Part shown: positions 1-6,269 of the stretch, in pieces
How the letters are laid out: every line of letters begins with the position of its first letter
Position numbering within the stretch: the first letter of the stretch is position 1
NCBI GenBank assembly: GCA_902800495.1
Contig: CADCET010000034.1
Coordinates: 1-33,040, forward strand
DNA from: an uncultured Prevotellaceae bacterium
GTDB taxonomy: Bacteria; Bacteroidota; Bacteroidia; Bacteroidales; Bacteroidaceae
Length of the DNA: 33,040 nt
Reading direction: 5' to 3'
Translations under genes and position numbers: made by a program
The notes under the pieces: model-generated
What the model was told of the DNA's origin: nothing
Database searches by the model: none
The model's input: the letters and a program-made list of their open reading frames with translations, nothing else

Positions 1-63
1 TGTCACGCATTCCGTATACCCAGGGCGCTGCCCAGGGCTATGGGCTCATTGGCCTTTCAGGCC
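1..63. repeat. Dispersed REP-like repeat, copy A
   Basis: This stretch is the reverse complement of 31571-31633 with about 5 mismatches in 63 bases. It contains the imperfect palindrome built on CCCAGGGC/GCCCTGGG that recurs at 32026-32045, 32092-32111 and 32278-32297. It marks the same repeat family at both ends of the window. No protein role is credible; the short ORF through it is repeat-encoded. Confidence 0.85.
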
Positions 64-145
64 GAATCAACGGTCGAGCGCTGGCCGAATCAACGGTCGA
101 GCGCTGGCCGAATTAACGGTCGAGCGCTGGCCGAATTAACGGTCG
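61..145. repeat. 23-bp tandem repeat, 3.7 copies
   Basis: The unit starts GCCGAATCAACGGTCGAGCG and is 23 bp long. Copies lie at 61-83, 84-106, 107-129 and partial 130-145; the last two carry a C-to-T change (AATT for AATC). The GGTCGAGCG core also occurs at 32215-32223 and 32395-32403 and, reversed, at 8241-8249, so it belongs to a wider repeat family in this genome. Confidence 0.9.
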
Positions 146-179
146 TCGTCCCAACCGTACAGCACGAATTCGTTGCATC

Positions 180-211
180 TATAGATCAGGTGACGTATAG
201 ATCAGGTGACG
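180..211. repeat. 16-bp direct duplication
   Basis: TATAGATCAGGTGACG occurs twice back to back at 180-195 and 196-211. Nothing coding is seen around it. The rest of 212-300 holds no feature I can support. Confidence 0.9.
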
Positions 212-311
212 GTTCTCTGATCTGTTACGACAGTCCTCAGAAAGAGGCTTTGTAATACGTTGACAGACAGAATGTTGTAACTTTAGGATTCCGCCAGCCC
301 ACGCGGTTTCC

Positions 312-342
312 TTGCGGGAGTGCGATTTTCGCCGTACCTTTG
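312..342 (+). promoter_or_regulatory. Bacteroidetes-type promoter of the HU-like gene
   Basis: A -7 box TACCTTTG lies at 335-342, with a TTG at 312-314 as the -33 element and 20 bases between. This fits the TTTG/TAnnTTTG consensus of the Bacteroidetes primary sigma factor. It would give a leader of roughly 70 nt before the ATG at 417. The A-rich run just before the start is typical of this phylum in place of a Shine-Dalgarno sequence. Confidence 0.7.
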
Positions 343-416
343 CACCCGACAAAAGCGCTGAAGTCACACACACAAACACAAGTATTAACCCATTAAAAAA
401 AGAAAGGAACAACATT

Positions 417-872
417 ATGTCACTGAAACTGAATCTGTATCGCAACAAGATGACCACCTCTAAGGGCTACGGCATGATCTACGGCCGCGTGGAGAACGAC
501 AAGCCTATGAGCATCGAGAAGCTGGCCCAGCACATGCACGACCACAACTCACCCTACGAGACCGGCCTCATCATCGGCATCCTGACGAACATGGTGAAGT
601 GTATCCGTGAGCTGGCCCTGGAGGGCAAGCCCGTGAAGCTCGACAACCTGGCCATCATCAAGTGTCAGGTGGAGTCGAAGGGTGCCAACAGCTACCTGGC
701 CTACGAGCTGGGCAAGCACGTGAAGAACATCCGCCTGTCGGTGACGGCTACCGGCGACTTCACCCGTGCCGAGCTGAGCAAGGCCGGCGAACTGGCCTAC
801 ACCTCGCTGGCCGAGAGCCTGCGCGATGCCGAGCGTCCGCAGCCCGAGCCTGAGGAGGAAGAGGAGCCGTAA
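417..872 (+). CDS. HU-like DNA-binding protein (Bacteroidetes HU-related family)
   Basis: A 151-residue nucleoid-type protein of the HU/IHF-related family common in Bacteroidetes. The opening MSLKLNLYRNKM and the core with LAQHMHDHNSPYETG, followed by an IKLSV-like strand (NIRLSVTATGDF), match this family. The C-terminus ends in an acidic Pro/Glu tail (PEPEEEEEP). An upstream in-frame ATG at 312 would add 35 residues, but it lies before the predicted transcription start, so the ATG at 417 is chosen. Such proteins bind DNA with little sequence specificity and are often followed by the small gene seen at 957. The antisense ORF over the same bases is a GC-driven shadow. Confidence 0.85.
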   Translation: MSLKLNLYRNKMTTSKGYGMIYGRVENDKPMSIEKLAQHMHDHNSPYETGLIIGILTNMVKCIRELALEGKPVKLDNLAIIKCQVESKGANSYLAYELGKHVKNIRLSVTATGDFTRAELSKAGELAYTSLAESLRDAERPQPEPEEEEEP

Positions 873-885
873 GGGGCCTCCCCCG

Positions 886-902
886 CCCCTCCGAAGGAGG
901 GG
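886..902. repeat. Palindromic CCCCTCC-GAA-GGAGGGG repeat
   Basis: A 7-bp stem with a GAA loop lies 13 bases after the HU-like stop. A close relative with an 8-bp stem is at 25195-25213, and a variant lies inside argB at 25278-25298. It is a dispersed intergenic palindrome, and in the transcript it forms a hairpin between the HU-like gene and the smalltalk gene. Confidence 0.8.
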
Positions 903-918
903 AGCCAACCCACCCCTG

Positions 919-945
919 TTTAATATTTAATGTTTAATGTTTAAT
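919..945. repeat. TTTAATGTTTAAT spacer repeat
   Basis: Iterated TTTAATGTTTAAT-type sequence fills the gap before the microprotein gene. The same kind of spacer lies upstream of rpsT at 3476-3500. Typical low-complexity intergenic filler of this genome; no function is evident. Confidence 0.7.
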
Positions 946-956
946 TTATCACTATC

Positions 957-1055
957 GTGAAGAAAGAGACGTGGAAACTCATCATCCAGATTGCGATTAA
1001 CGTGCTGACGGCCATCGCCACGGCCATCGGGGTAACGAGCTGCTTTGCAGCCTGA
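957..1055 (+). CDS. Smalltalk-family microprotein (32 aa)
   Basis: GTG-initiated, 32 codons, too short for most gene callers. The product begins MKKETWKLIIQIAINVLTA, continues as one hydrophobic helix rich in Ile/Ala/Thr, and ends GVTSCFAA with a single Cys. Length, KKETWK opening, helix and terminal TSC all match what I recall as the Bacteroidetes 'smalltalk protein' family, which typically sits just downstream of an HU-like gene, as here. Its function is unknown; a single membrane helix is likely. It ends one base before a strong terminator hairpin, which supports its being the last gene of this unit. Confidence 0.75.
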   Translation: MKKETWKLIIQIAINVLTAIATAIGVTSCFAA

Positions 1056-1056
1056 G

Positions 1057-1097
1057 AACAGTGAAGGGAAGCCTGCGGGCTTCCCTTCACTGTTTTT
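1057..1097 (+). terminator. Intrinsic terminator after smalltalk gene
   Basis: A perfect 17-bp stem (1057-1073 with 1078-1094), loop TGCG, then a T-run at 1093-1097. It lies between convergent smalltalk and gyrB genes, the T-run touching the gyrB stop codon. The T-tract is on the plus strand only; on the minus strand the stem may still protect the gyrB 3' end. Confidence 0.9.
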
Positions 1098-3075
1098 ATG
1101 CGTCGATGTTGGCGTAGGTGGCGTTCTTCTCGATGAACTGTCGGCGCGGCTCTACGTCGTCGCCCATCAGCATGGAGAAGATCTCGTCGGCCTCGGCAGC
1201 ATTCTCGATGGTCACCTGCTTCAGCAGGCGGTTCTCGGGATTCATGGTGGTCTCCCAGAGCTGCTCGGGGTTCATCTCACCCAGACCTTTGTAGCGCTGG
1301 GTGTGGAAGCCGGAGGCATTCTCGTCGCCGGCCACATACTTGTCGATGAAGGCCTGACGCTGCTGCTCGGTATAGCAGTACTCGCTGACCTTCTTGAACG
1401 TACACTTATAGAGCGGCGGTGTGGCGATATAGAGGTGTCCGCCCTGGATGACCTGCGGCATGAAGCGGTAGAAGAGGGTCATAATCAGCGTGTCGATGTG
1501 CGAGCCATCGACGTCGGCGTCGGTCATGATGATAATCTTGTCGTAGCGCAGCTTGTCGATATTGGCCTCCTTGGAGTCCTCGCCGTCAACGCCGAAGCGG
1601 ACGCCGATACTCTGAATGATGTTCATCACCGACTCAGACTCGAACACGCGGTGCCACTGCACCTTCTCGACATTCAGAATCTTACCACGGAGGGGCAGGA
1701 TGGCCTGGAACTCACGGTGACGGCCCTGCTTGGCACTGCCGCCTGCGGAGTCACCCTCGACGAGGAAAATCTCGCACTCCTTCGGGTCTTTCTTAGAGCA
1801 GTCAGCCAGCTTGCCGGGCAGACCGCCTCCCGTCATCGGGCTCTTGCGCTGCACGCTCTCGCGGGCCTTGCGGGCGGCGATGCGGGCTGTGGCGGCAAGG
1901 ATGACCTTCTCGCAAATCATGTGAGCCTCCTTCGGGTGCTCCTCCAGGTAGTTGGTCATAGCCTCGCCAACGGCCTTCTGTACGGCTCCGTTGACCTCAG
2001 AGTTGCCTAACTTCGTCTTTGTCTGGCCCTCGAACTGCGGTTCGGCCACCTTGACGCTGATGATGGCGGTGAGACCCTCGCGGAAGTCGTCTTGTGCCAC
2101 CTCAATCTTGGCCTTCTCAATCTGCTTGCGCAGCTGGTCGTCCTCGTCGGCATACTTCTTGAGCGTGCGGGCCAGGGCGATGCGGAAACCCGTCAGGTGG
2201 GTACCACCCTCGATGGTGTTGATATTGTTGACGTAGGAGTGGATGTTCTCGCTGTAGTCGCTGTTGTAGAGCAGGGCCACCTCGATGGGCACGCCGTCCT
2301 TCTCGGTCTTCAAGCAGATGGGGTCACCGATGATGGATGTGCGGTGACGGTCGACGTAGCGGACGAACTCGGCCAGACCCTCCTTGGCGTGGAACACCTC
2401 TGGCTGGCGCAGGTTGCCCTCCTCGTCGGGGCGCAGGTCGGTGAGCGTGATGGTGATGCCGGCGTTCAGATAGGCCAGCTCACGCATACGGCGGGCGATG
2501 ATGTCGTACTTATACTCGGTGGTGGTGAAGATGGTGGCGTCGGGCCAGAACTGCTGGCGTGTACCGGTGCGGTCGGTATCGCCGACAATCTTCACGTCGT
2601 AGAGGGGCTTGCCCTTCTCGTACTCCTGCTGGTAGATGTGGCCGTTGCGGTAGACCTGCGACAGCATGTGCGTCGACAGGGCGTTCACACAGGAGACGCC
2701 GACGCCGTGCAGACCGCCGGAGACCTTGTAGGAGCCCTTGTCGAACTTACCACCGGCGTGCAGGACGGTCATGACGACCTCGAGGGCCGACTTGTGCATC
2801 TTCTCGTGCTCGTCGACGGGGATACCGCGGCCGTTATCCTCGACGGTGATGGAGTTGTCTTCGTTGATGGTTACCTCGATATGGGTACAGAAACCGGCCA
2901 TGGCCTCGTCGATGGAGTTATCGACAGTCTCGTTGACCAGATGGTGGAGTCCTTTTTCACTGATGTCGCCAATATACATGGCGGGGCGCTTGCGGACAGC
3001 TTCCAGGCCCTCAAGCACTTGAATGTTACTCGCGGAGTAGTTTTCCTGCTCCTGCTGCATAAGTTCTTCTGTCAT
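1096..3075 (-). CDS. gyrB: DNA gyrase subunit B
   Basis: A 659-residue type II topoisomerase B subunit that binds and hydrolyses ATP while GyrA introduces negative supercoils. Visible in order are the GHKL ATPase start (RKRPAMYIGD near residue 32, NETVDNSIDEA, VEDNGRGIP, GGLHGVGVS), the transducer (QTKTKLGN), and the TOPRIM domain with EGDSAGG at about residues 440-446, PLRGKILNVEK, and DADVDGSHI near residue 519. It ends with the GLGEMNPEQLW region. Length fits the Bacteroidetes form, without the long insert of enterobacterial GyrB. The start at 3075 follows a clear -7 box at 3101-3108; an alternative ATG is at 3060. It appears monocistronic. Confidence 0.97.
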   Translation of the reverse strand: MTEELMQQEQENYSASNIQVLEGLEAVRKRPAMYIGDISEKGLHHLVNETVDNSIDEAMAGFCTHIEVTINEDNSITVEDNGRGIPVDEHEKMHKSALEVVMTVLHAGGKFDKGSYKVSGGLHGVGVSCVNALSTHMLSQVYRNGHIYQQEYEKGKPLYDVKIVGDTDRTGTRQQFWPDATIFTTTEYKYDIIARRMRELAYLNAGITITLTDLRPDEEGNLRQPEVFHAKEGLAEFVRYVDRHRTSIIGDPICLKTEKDGVPIEVALLYNSDYSENIHSYVNNINTIEGGTHLTGFRIALARTLKKYADEDDQLRKQIEKAKIEVAQDDFREGLTAIISVKVAEPQFEGQTKTKLGNSEVNGAVQKAVGEAMTNYLEEHPKEAHMICEKVILAATARIAARKARESVQRKSPMTGGGLPGKLADCSKKDPKECEIFLVEGDSAGGSAKQGRHREFQAILPLRGKILNVEKVQWHRVFESESVMNIIQSIGVRFGVDGEDSKEANIDKLRYDKIIIMTDADVDGSHIDTLIMTLFYRFMPQVIQGGHLYIATPPLYKCTFKKVSEYCYTEQQRQAFIDKYVAGDENASGFHTQRYKGLGEMNPEQLWETTMNPENRLLKQVTIENAAEADEIFSMLMGDDVEPRRQFIEKNATYANIDA

Positions 3076-3100
3076 TTTTGCTTTATTTGCTATTTGGCTG

Positions 3101-3108
3101 CAAAATTA
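3101..3108 (-). promoter_or_regulatory. -7 box of gyrB
   Basis: On the minus strand TAATTTTG, a match to TAnnTTTG, about 25 bases before the gyrB ATG. A leader of about 20 nt is implied. Confidence 0.65.
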
Positions 3109-3152
3109 CAAAAAATCGTGCAGATAAACGAAGTTTATGTGCAAAAAAAACA

Positions 3153-3187
3153 CAAAAAAAACCGTACTCCACAGATGTGAAATACGG
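3153..3187 (-). terminator. Terminator of rpsT
   Basis: On the minus strand, after the rpsT stop, a CCGTA/TACGG stem with an inner CACA/TGTG pairing (3162-3187) is followed by a run of Ts (complement of the A-run 3153-3160). This ends the rpsT transcript upstream of gyrB. Confidence 0.75.
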
Positions 3188-3215
3188 CTTTTGTATGCTT
3201 GGGTACTATTCTGTT

Positions 3216-3470
3216 TTAGCCCAGCTTGTTGATGTGAATGCAGAGACTCGACTTCAGGTTGGCGGCCTTGTTCTTGTGGATGATGTTGGTCTTGGCCAGC
3301 TTGTCGAGCATCTTCTGAACCTTCGGGTACAGAGCGGCTGCCTCGTCCTTGTTAGTCATAGCGCGAAGCTTGCGGACGGCGTTGCGCATGGTCTTTGCAT
3401 AATACTTGTTGTGAAGTGCTCTTTTCTTCTCCTGACGGATTCTCTTCACAGATGATTTGTGGTTTGCCAT
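3216..3470 (-). CDS. rpsT: 30S ribosomal protein S20
   Basis: An 84-residue, very basic protein. The opening [21 protein letters not shown] and the body [16 protein letters not shown] are characteristic of S20, which binds 16S rRNA as a primary assembly protein. Length is normal (about 84-90). It lies downstream of tRNA-Glu on the same strand with a 152-nt gap that has no clear promoter of its own, so read-through from the tRNA promoter is possible. It is followed by its own terminator. Confidence 0.96.
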   Translation of the reverse strand: MANHKSSVKRIRQEKKRALHNKYYAKTMRNAVRKLRAMTNKDEAAALYPKVQKMLDKLAKTNIIHKNKAANLKSSLCIHINKLG

Positions 3471-3503
3471 TTTTTTGTTTAATGTTTAATGTTTAGTGTT
3501 TAG

Positions 3504-3621
3504 TGCTAAAGCCTGAGGGTCTTGTGTCGCGAGGACTGCCCGGGCTGACTCTACTGAGCCCTCCGCCACCTTATCCCCAACCCGTGGGTAGCACTTGGCT
3601 GTGCAGATGACAGATTTAGCA
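3504..3621 (-). ncRNA. Candidate structured RNA or rpsT leader
   Basis: This GC-rich stretch between tRNA-Glu and rpsT has no ORF. It is closed by a 7-bp long-range pairing (TGCTAAA at 3504-3510 with TTTAGCA at 3615-3621) and contains an inner GGGCT/AGCCC stem (3542-3546 with 3557-3561). It could be a cis-acting rpsT leader, a processed RNA, or chance structure. I do not recognise it as a named family. Confidence 0.3.
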
Positions 3622-3622
3622 G

Positions 3623-3697
3623 TGGTAGTCCCTAGGAGAGTCGAACTCCTCTTTAGAGAATGAAAATCTCTCGTCCTAACCGATAGACGAAGGGACC
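3623..3697 (-). tRNA. tRNA-Glu (anticodon TTC)
   Basis: A full cloverleaf on the minus strand: acceptor GGTCCCT paired with AGGGACT, anticodon stem AGAGA/TCTCT with loop TTTTCAT giving anticodon TTC, and T-arm GGAGTTCGACTCTCC. Discriminator A and the CCA end are encoded (3623-3625). The tRNA is preceded by its own -7 box at 3716-3723. Confidence 0.97.
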
Positions 3698-3715
3698 GGC
3701 GCTAAAAAGCGGGTG

Positions 3716-3723
3716 CAAAGGTA
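3716..3723 (-). promoter_or_regulatory. -7 box of tRNA-Glu
   Basis: TACCTTTG on the minus strand, 18 bases upstream of the mature tRNA 5' end. Confidence 0.7.
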
Positions 3724-3746
3724 CGAAAAAAAGTGAAAAGTGAAGA

Positions 3747-3772
3747 GTGAAGCGTGAAGAATTTGCTGCCGC
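3747..3772 (+). repeat. GTGAAG...TTTGCTGCCGC repeat, solitary copy
   Basis: A 26-bp element ending GAAGAATTTGCTGCCGC. Two further copies, in opposite orientations, bracket the four-helix-bundle gene at 5799-5824 and 6234-6259. This third copy shows that the element is a dispersed repeat and not unique to that gene. It is preceded by GTGAA-rich low-complexity sequence (3731-3746). Confidence 0.8.
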
Positions 3773-3840
3773 CGTTGTCTTTTTAACATCTTTTTGCAAG
3801 ATTTGACCTGATTTTGTTCTTTGCTTTCTGCTTTTCTTTG

Positions 3841-3848
3841 TAATTTTG
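3841..3848 (+). promoter_or_regulatory. -7 box of recO
   Basis: TAATTTTG ends only 5 bases before the recO ATG at 3854. A TTTG at 3820-3823 could be the -33 element with a short 17-base spacer. If this box is used, the mRNA is nearly leaderless. Confidence 0.5.
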
Positions 3849-3853
3849 CACGT

Positions 3854-4579
3854 ATGTTGACGAAGACAGAGGCTGTTGTGCTACATGCGTTCAAGTATGG
3901 CGAGACACGGATGATAGTGGATATGTACACCCGTGAACACGGGCGGCTGTCGTTTGCCGTGCCTCTGCCGAAGTCGTCGAAGGGACGGATGAAAAAGCAG
4001 TTCTTCCAGCCGCTGACGTTGCTCAGCATCGAGGTCGACGTAAGGCCGCGCCTGCAATTGCAGAAGCTGGCCAGTGCAGCCATTCTAACGCCGCTGCCGT
4101 CGCTACAGACGGAGCCGGTGAAGCTGTCGGTGACGCTCTTCTTAGCAGAATTCCTGTATCACGCCCTGAAAGGCGAGCAGCAGAACGCGCCGCTGTTCGA
4201 CTATGTGGTGAGTAGTCTGCAATGGTTAGACGGTGCTGAGGGGCATGTCGCCAACTTCCACTTGGTGTTCGTCATGCGCCTGGCCCGTTTCTTAGGCTTC
4301 TTCCCGAATTTAGATGGTTATGCCGAAGGAAGCTATTTCGACCTGCGCGCCAGTACCTTCTGTAAGGAGCCGCCTGTACACCGTGACATCCTGCAACCGC
4401 AGGAGGCCGAGAAGGTACAGCTGATGATGCGTATGGACTATGCGACGATGCACCTGTTTCAAATGTCGCGCCACGACCGTGGCCGACTCATCGAAATAGC
4501 ACTTGCTTATTACCGTATCCACCTCCCTGCGTTCCCCGAGCTACGTTCGCTCGGGGTGTTGCAGGAGATGTGGGGATAG
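3854..4579 (+). CDS. recO: DNA repair protein RecO
   Basis: 241 residues. The N-terminal OB-fold opens MLTKTEAVVLHAFKYGE and continues TRMIVDMYTREHGRLSF, diagnostic of RecO, which loads RecA onto SSB-coated DNA with RecR during recombinational repair. The helical C-terminal part is consistent with the family's usual 240-250 residues. The four-Cys zinc site of some RecO proteins is not seen. The start at 3854 is preferred over the upstream in-frame ATG at 3821, which lies before the predicted promoter. The 3' end carries a hairpin (CCCCGAGC at 4534-4541 with GCTCGGGG at 4549-4556) inside the coding sequence, and the stop lies 6 bases from the convergent ackA stop. Confidence 0.93.
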   Translation: MLTKTEAVVLHAFKYGETRMIVDMYTREHGRLSFAVPLPKSSKGRMKKQFFQPLTLLSIEVDVRPRLQLQKLASAAILTPLPSLQTEPVKLSVTLFLAEFLYHALKGEQQNAPLFDYVVSSLQWLDGAEGHVANFHLVFVMRLARFLGFFPNLDGYAEGSYFDLRASTFCKEPPVHRDILQPQEAEKVQLMMRMDYATMHLFQMSRHDRGRLIEIALAYYRIHLPAFPELRSLGVLQEMWG

Positions 4580-4585
4580 TATTCT

Positions 4586-5776
4586 TTACAGAAGGTTCAT
4601 CGTGTCGGTGGCAATCATCAGCTCCTCGTCGGTGGGGATGACAACGACCTTTACCTTAGAGTCGTCGGCTGAGATGATGGCCTCTTCGCCACGGACGTTG
4701 TTCTTCGCCTCGTCGAACTTGATGCCGAGGAACTCCATGTCCTTGCAGACAGCGGAGCGCATGCCAATCTGGTTCTCGCCGACACCAGCCGTGAAGACGA
4801 CGACATCGAGACCGCCCATAGCGGCAGCGTAGGCACCGATATACTTCTTGATACGGTAGAAGTACATATCCTGAGCCAGCTGGGCACGAGGATCGCCCTC
4901 CTTGGCGGCGTTCTCTACGTCACGCATGTCGCTGGAACCGCCAGTCAAACCGGCAACGCCGCTCTTCTTGTTGAGCAGGTTCGACATGCCGTCGGCGTCG
5001 AGGCCCAGCTTCTTCTCAATGAACGTCACTGCACCACCGTCGATGTCGCCGGCACGGGTACCCATGACGAGACCCTCCAACGGTGTGAGACCCATAGAGG
5101 TGTCGATGCACTTGCCGTCGACGACAGCAGCGATAGAGCCGCCGTTACCTATGTGGCAGGTCACCATCTTGGTACCCTCGGCGGGAATACCCAGGAACTC
5201 GCAGGCACGGGCGCTGACATAGCGGTGGCTGGTGCCGTGGAAACCGTAGCGACGGATGCCGTACTTCTCGTAGAGCTCGTAGGGAATGGCATACATATAA
5301 GCCTTCGGCGGCATGGTCTGGTGGAAGGCGGTATCGAAGACGCCTACCTGAGGCAGACCGGGCATCAGCTCCTTCACGGCATTGACACCCTTCAGGTTGG
5401 CAGGGTTGTGCAGCGGAGCCAGGTCAGAGCACTCCCCGAAGGCCTTCAGCACCTCGTCGGTCAGGATAACACTCTTGTTGAACTTCTCGCCGCCATGCAC
5501 CATACGGTGACCCACGGCGTCGATCTCGTCGAGCGACTTGATGACACCAATCTCGGGGTCGGTCAGCAGAGAGAAAATGAACTTCACGCCCTCGGTATGC
5601 TCGGGAATGTCGTGCATAATCTGCTTCTTCTCGCCATTGGCCAGCTTCACCTTTACGAAAGCACCGTCCAAGCCGACGCGCTCAGCGCCGCCACTGGTCA
5701 TCACACTCTTATCGTCCATGTTGTACAGAGCGTACTTGATAGAGGACGAACCGCAATTTAAAACTAATATTTTCAT
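4586..5776 (-). CDS. ackA: Acetate kinase
   Basis: 396 residues. It interconverts acetyl phosphate + ADP and acetate + ATP, the ATP-yielding step of acetate fermentation. Motifs seen are the N-terminal LVLNCGSSSIKYALY, HRMVHGGEKF, FHGTSHRYV, HIGNGGSIAAV, MGTRAGDIDGG and FTAGVGEN, all signature elements of the ASKHA acetate kinase fold. The start is at 5776 (MKILVLNCG). An upstream in-frame extension of 24 codons is made of the GTGAAG-type repeat and is not expected to be translated. pta lies upstream with a four-helix-bundle gene between. Confidence 0.96.
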   Translation of the reverse strand: MKILVLNCGSSSIKYALYNMDDKSVMTSGGAERVGLDGAFVKVKLANGEKKQIMHDIPEHTEGVKFIFSLLTDPEIGVIKSLDEIDAVGHRMVHGGEKFNKSVILTDEVLKAFGECSDLAPLHNPANLKGVNAVKELMPGLPQVGVFDTAFHQTMPPKAYMYAIPYELYEKYGIRRYGFHGTSHRYVSARACEFLGIPAEGTKMVTCHIGNGGSIAAVVDGKCIDTSMGLTPLEGLVMGTRAGDIDGGAVTFIEKKLGLDADGMSNLLNKKSGVAGLTGGSSDMRDVENAAKEGDPRAQLAQDMYFYRIKKYIGAYAAAMGGLDVVVFTAGVGENQIGMRSAVCKDMEFLGIKFDEAKNNVRGEEAIISADDSKVKVVVIPTDEELMIATDTMNLL

Positions 5777-5798
5777 AATAATAAGTGAAGAGTGAAGA

Positions 5799-5824
5799 GT
5801 GAAGAGTGAAGAATTTGCTACCGC
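5799..5824. repeat. Left inverted copy of 26-bp repeat flanking the IVS-type gene
   Basis: Matches the reverse complement of 6234-6259 at 25 of 26 bases. Together they enclose 409 bp that contain the whole four-helix-bundle gene. GTGAAGA-type iterations extend leftward to 5784. Confidence 0.9.
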
Positions 5825-5848
5825 ATTTTCATTCTCTCCACTCTTCAC

Positions 5849-6232
5849 TCAATGATTTAATTGGTTATTCTTTTTTATTGTCTTGATTGATGAAACCAAC
5901 AAAGCAATCACCTCACTACAATCATTTACCATGCTCTCGTACGCTTTATCGTCCAAGATATTGGTATCGTGAAGTAGATTTAGCCAATTCATGGTTTCAT
6001 TAGCTTCTTTAAGAGCGATATGAAGTTTTGAAGCGAAGTCAGAGGGACTTTGTGCAAATTCCGACTCATGAACATTTGCAGAAATAGAGGTGCCAGATTT
6101 CAGCACCTGTTTGTAAATCGTCTGTAACTTCCAGTCATTGCTTGAGAAATGCAGGAACATATTCACAGTCCTGACAGCAAAAGCATAACTCTTAATATGC
6201 AACGGTCCACCTTCCCTGTTGTAATGTATCAT
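5849..6232 (-). CDS. Four-helix-bundle protein (23S rRNA IVS-protein family)
   Basis: 127 residues from the ATG at 6232. The core HIKSYAFAVRTVNMFLHF, the SGTSISANVHESEFAQS segment (family pattern 'SgtSI.aNi.Ea'), and the FASKLHIALKEANETMNWL helix identify the four-helix-bundle family first known from intervening sequences in 23S rRNA; Avd-like proteins share the fold. Function is unknown; members form pentamers and may bind nucleic acid. It lies between pta and ackA on the same strand. The coding sequence looks clearly AT-richer than its neighbours, suggesting insertion. A GTG at 6259 would extend it through repeat sequence and is not favoured. The gene is bracketed by 26-bp inverted repeats. 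Confidence 0.85.
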   Translation of the reverse strand: MIHYNREGGPLHIKSYAFAVRTVNMFLHFSSNDWKLQTIYKQVLKSGTSISANVHESEFAQSPSDFASKLHIALKEANETMNWLNLLHDTNILDDKAYESMVNDCSEVIALLVSSIKTIKKNNQLNH

Positions 6233-6233
6233 G

Positions 6234-6259
6234 GCGGCAGCAAATTCTTCACTCTTCAC
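6234..6259. repeat. Right inverted copy of 26-bp repeat flanking the IVS-type gene
   Basis: Reads GCGGCAGCAAATTCTTCACT onward, the reverse complement of 5799-5824 with one mismatch. It lies directly against the ATG of the four-helix-bundle gene and 11 bases from the pta stop. Confidence 0.9.
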
Positions 6260-6269
6260 TTTTCACTCT

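Noticed and set aside
40-255. 71-codon plus-strand ORF
   Set aside because: Entirely made of the REP-like copy, the 23-bp tandem repeat and the 16-bp duplication.
1045-3180. Long plus-strand ORFs (321 and 362 codons) opposite gyrB
   Set aside because: Antisense to an intact gyrB with all motifs; biased composition, no recognisable domain.
4534-4556. Terminator in the recO 3' end
   Set aside because: A good 8-bp stem exists, but it lies inside the coding sequence and has no T-run on either strand; noted with recO instead.
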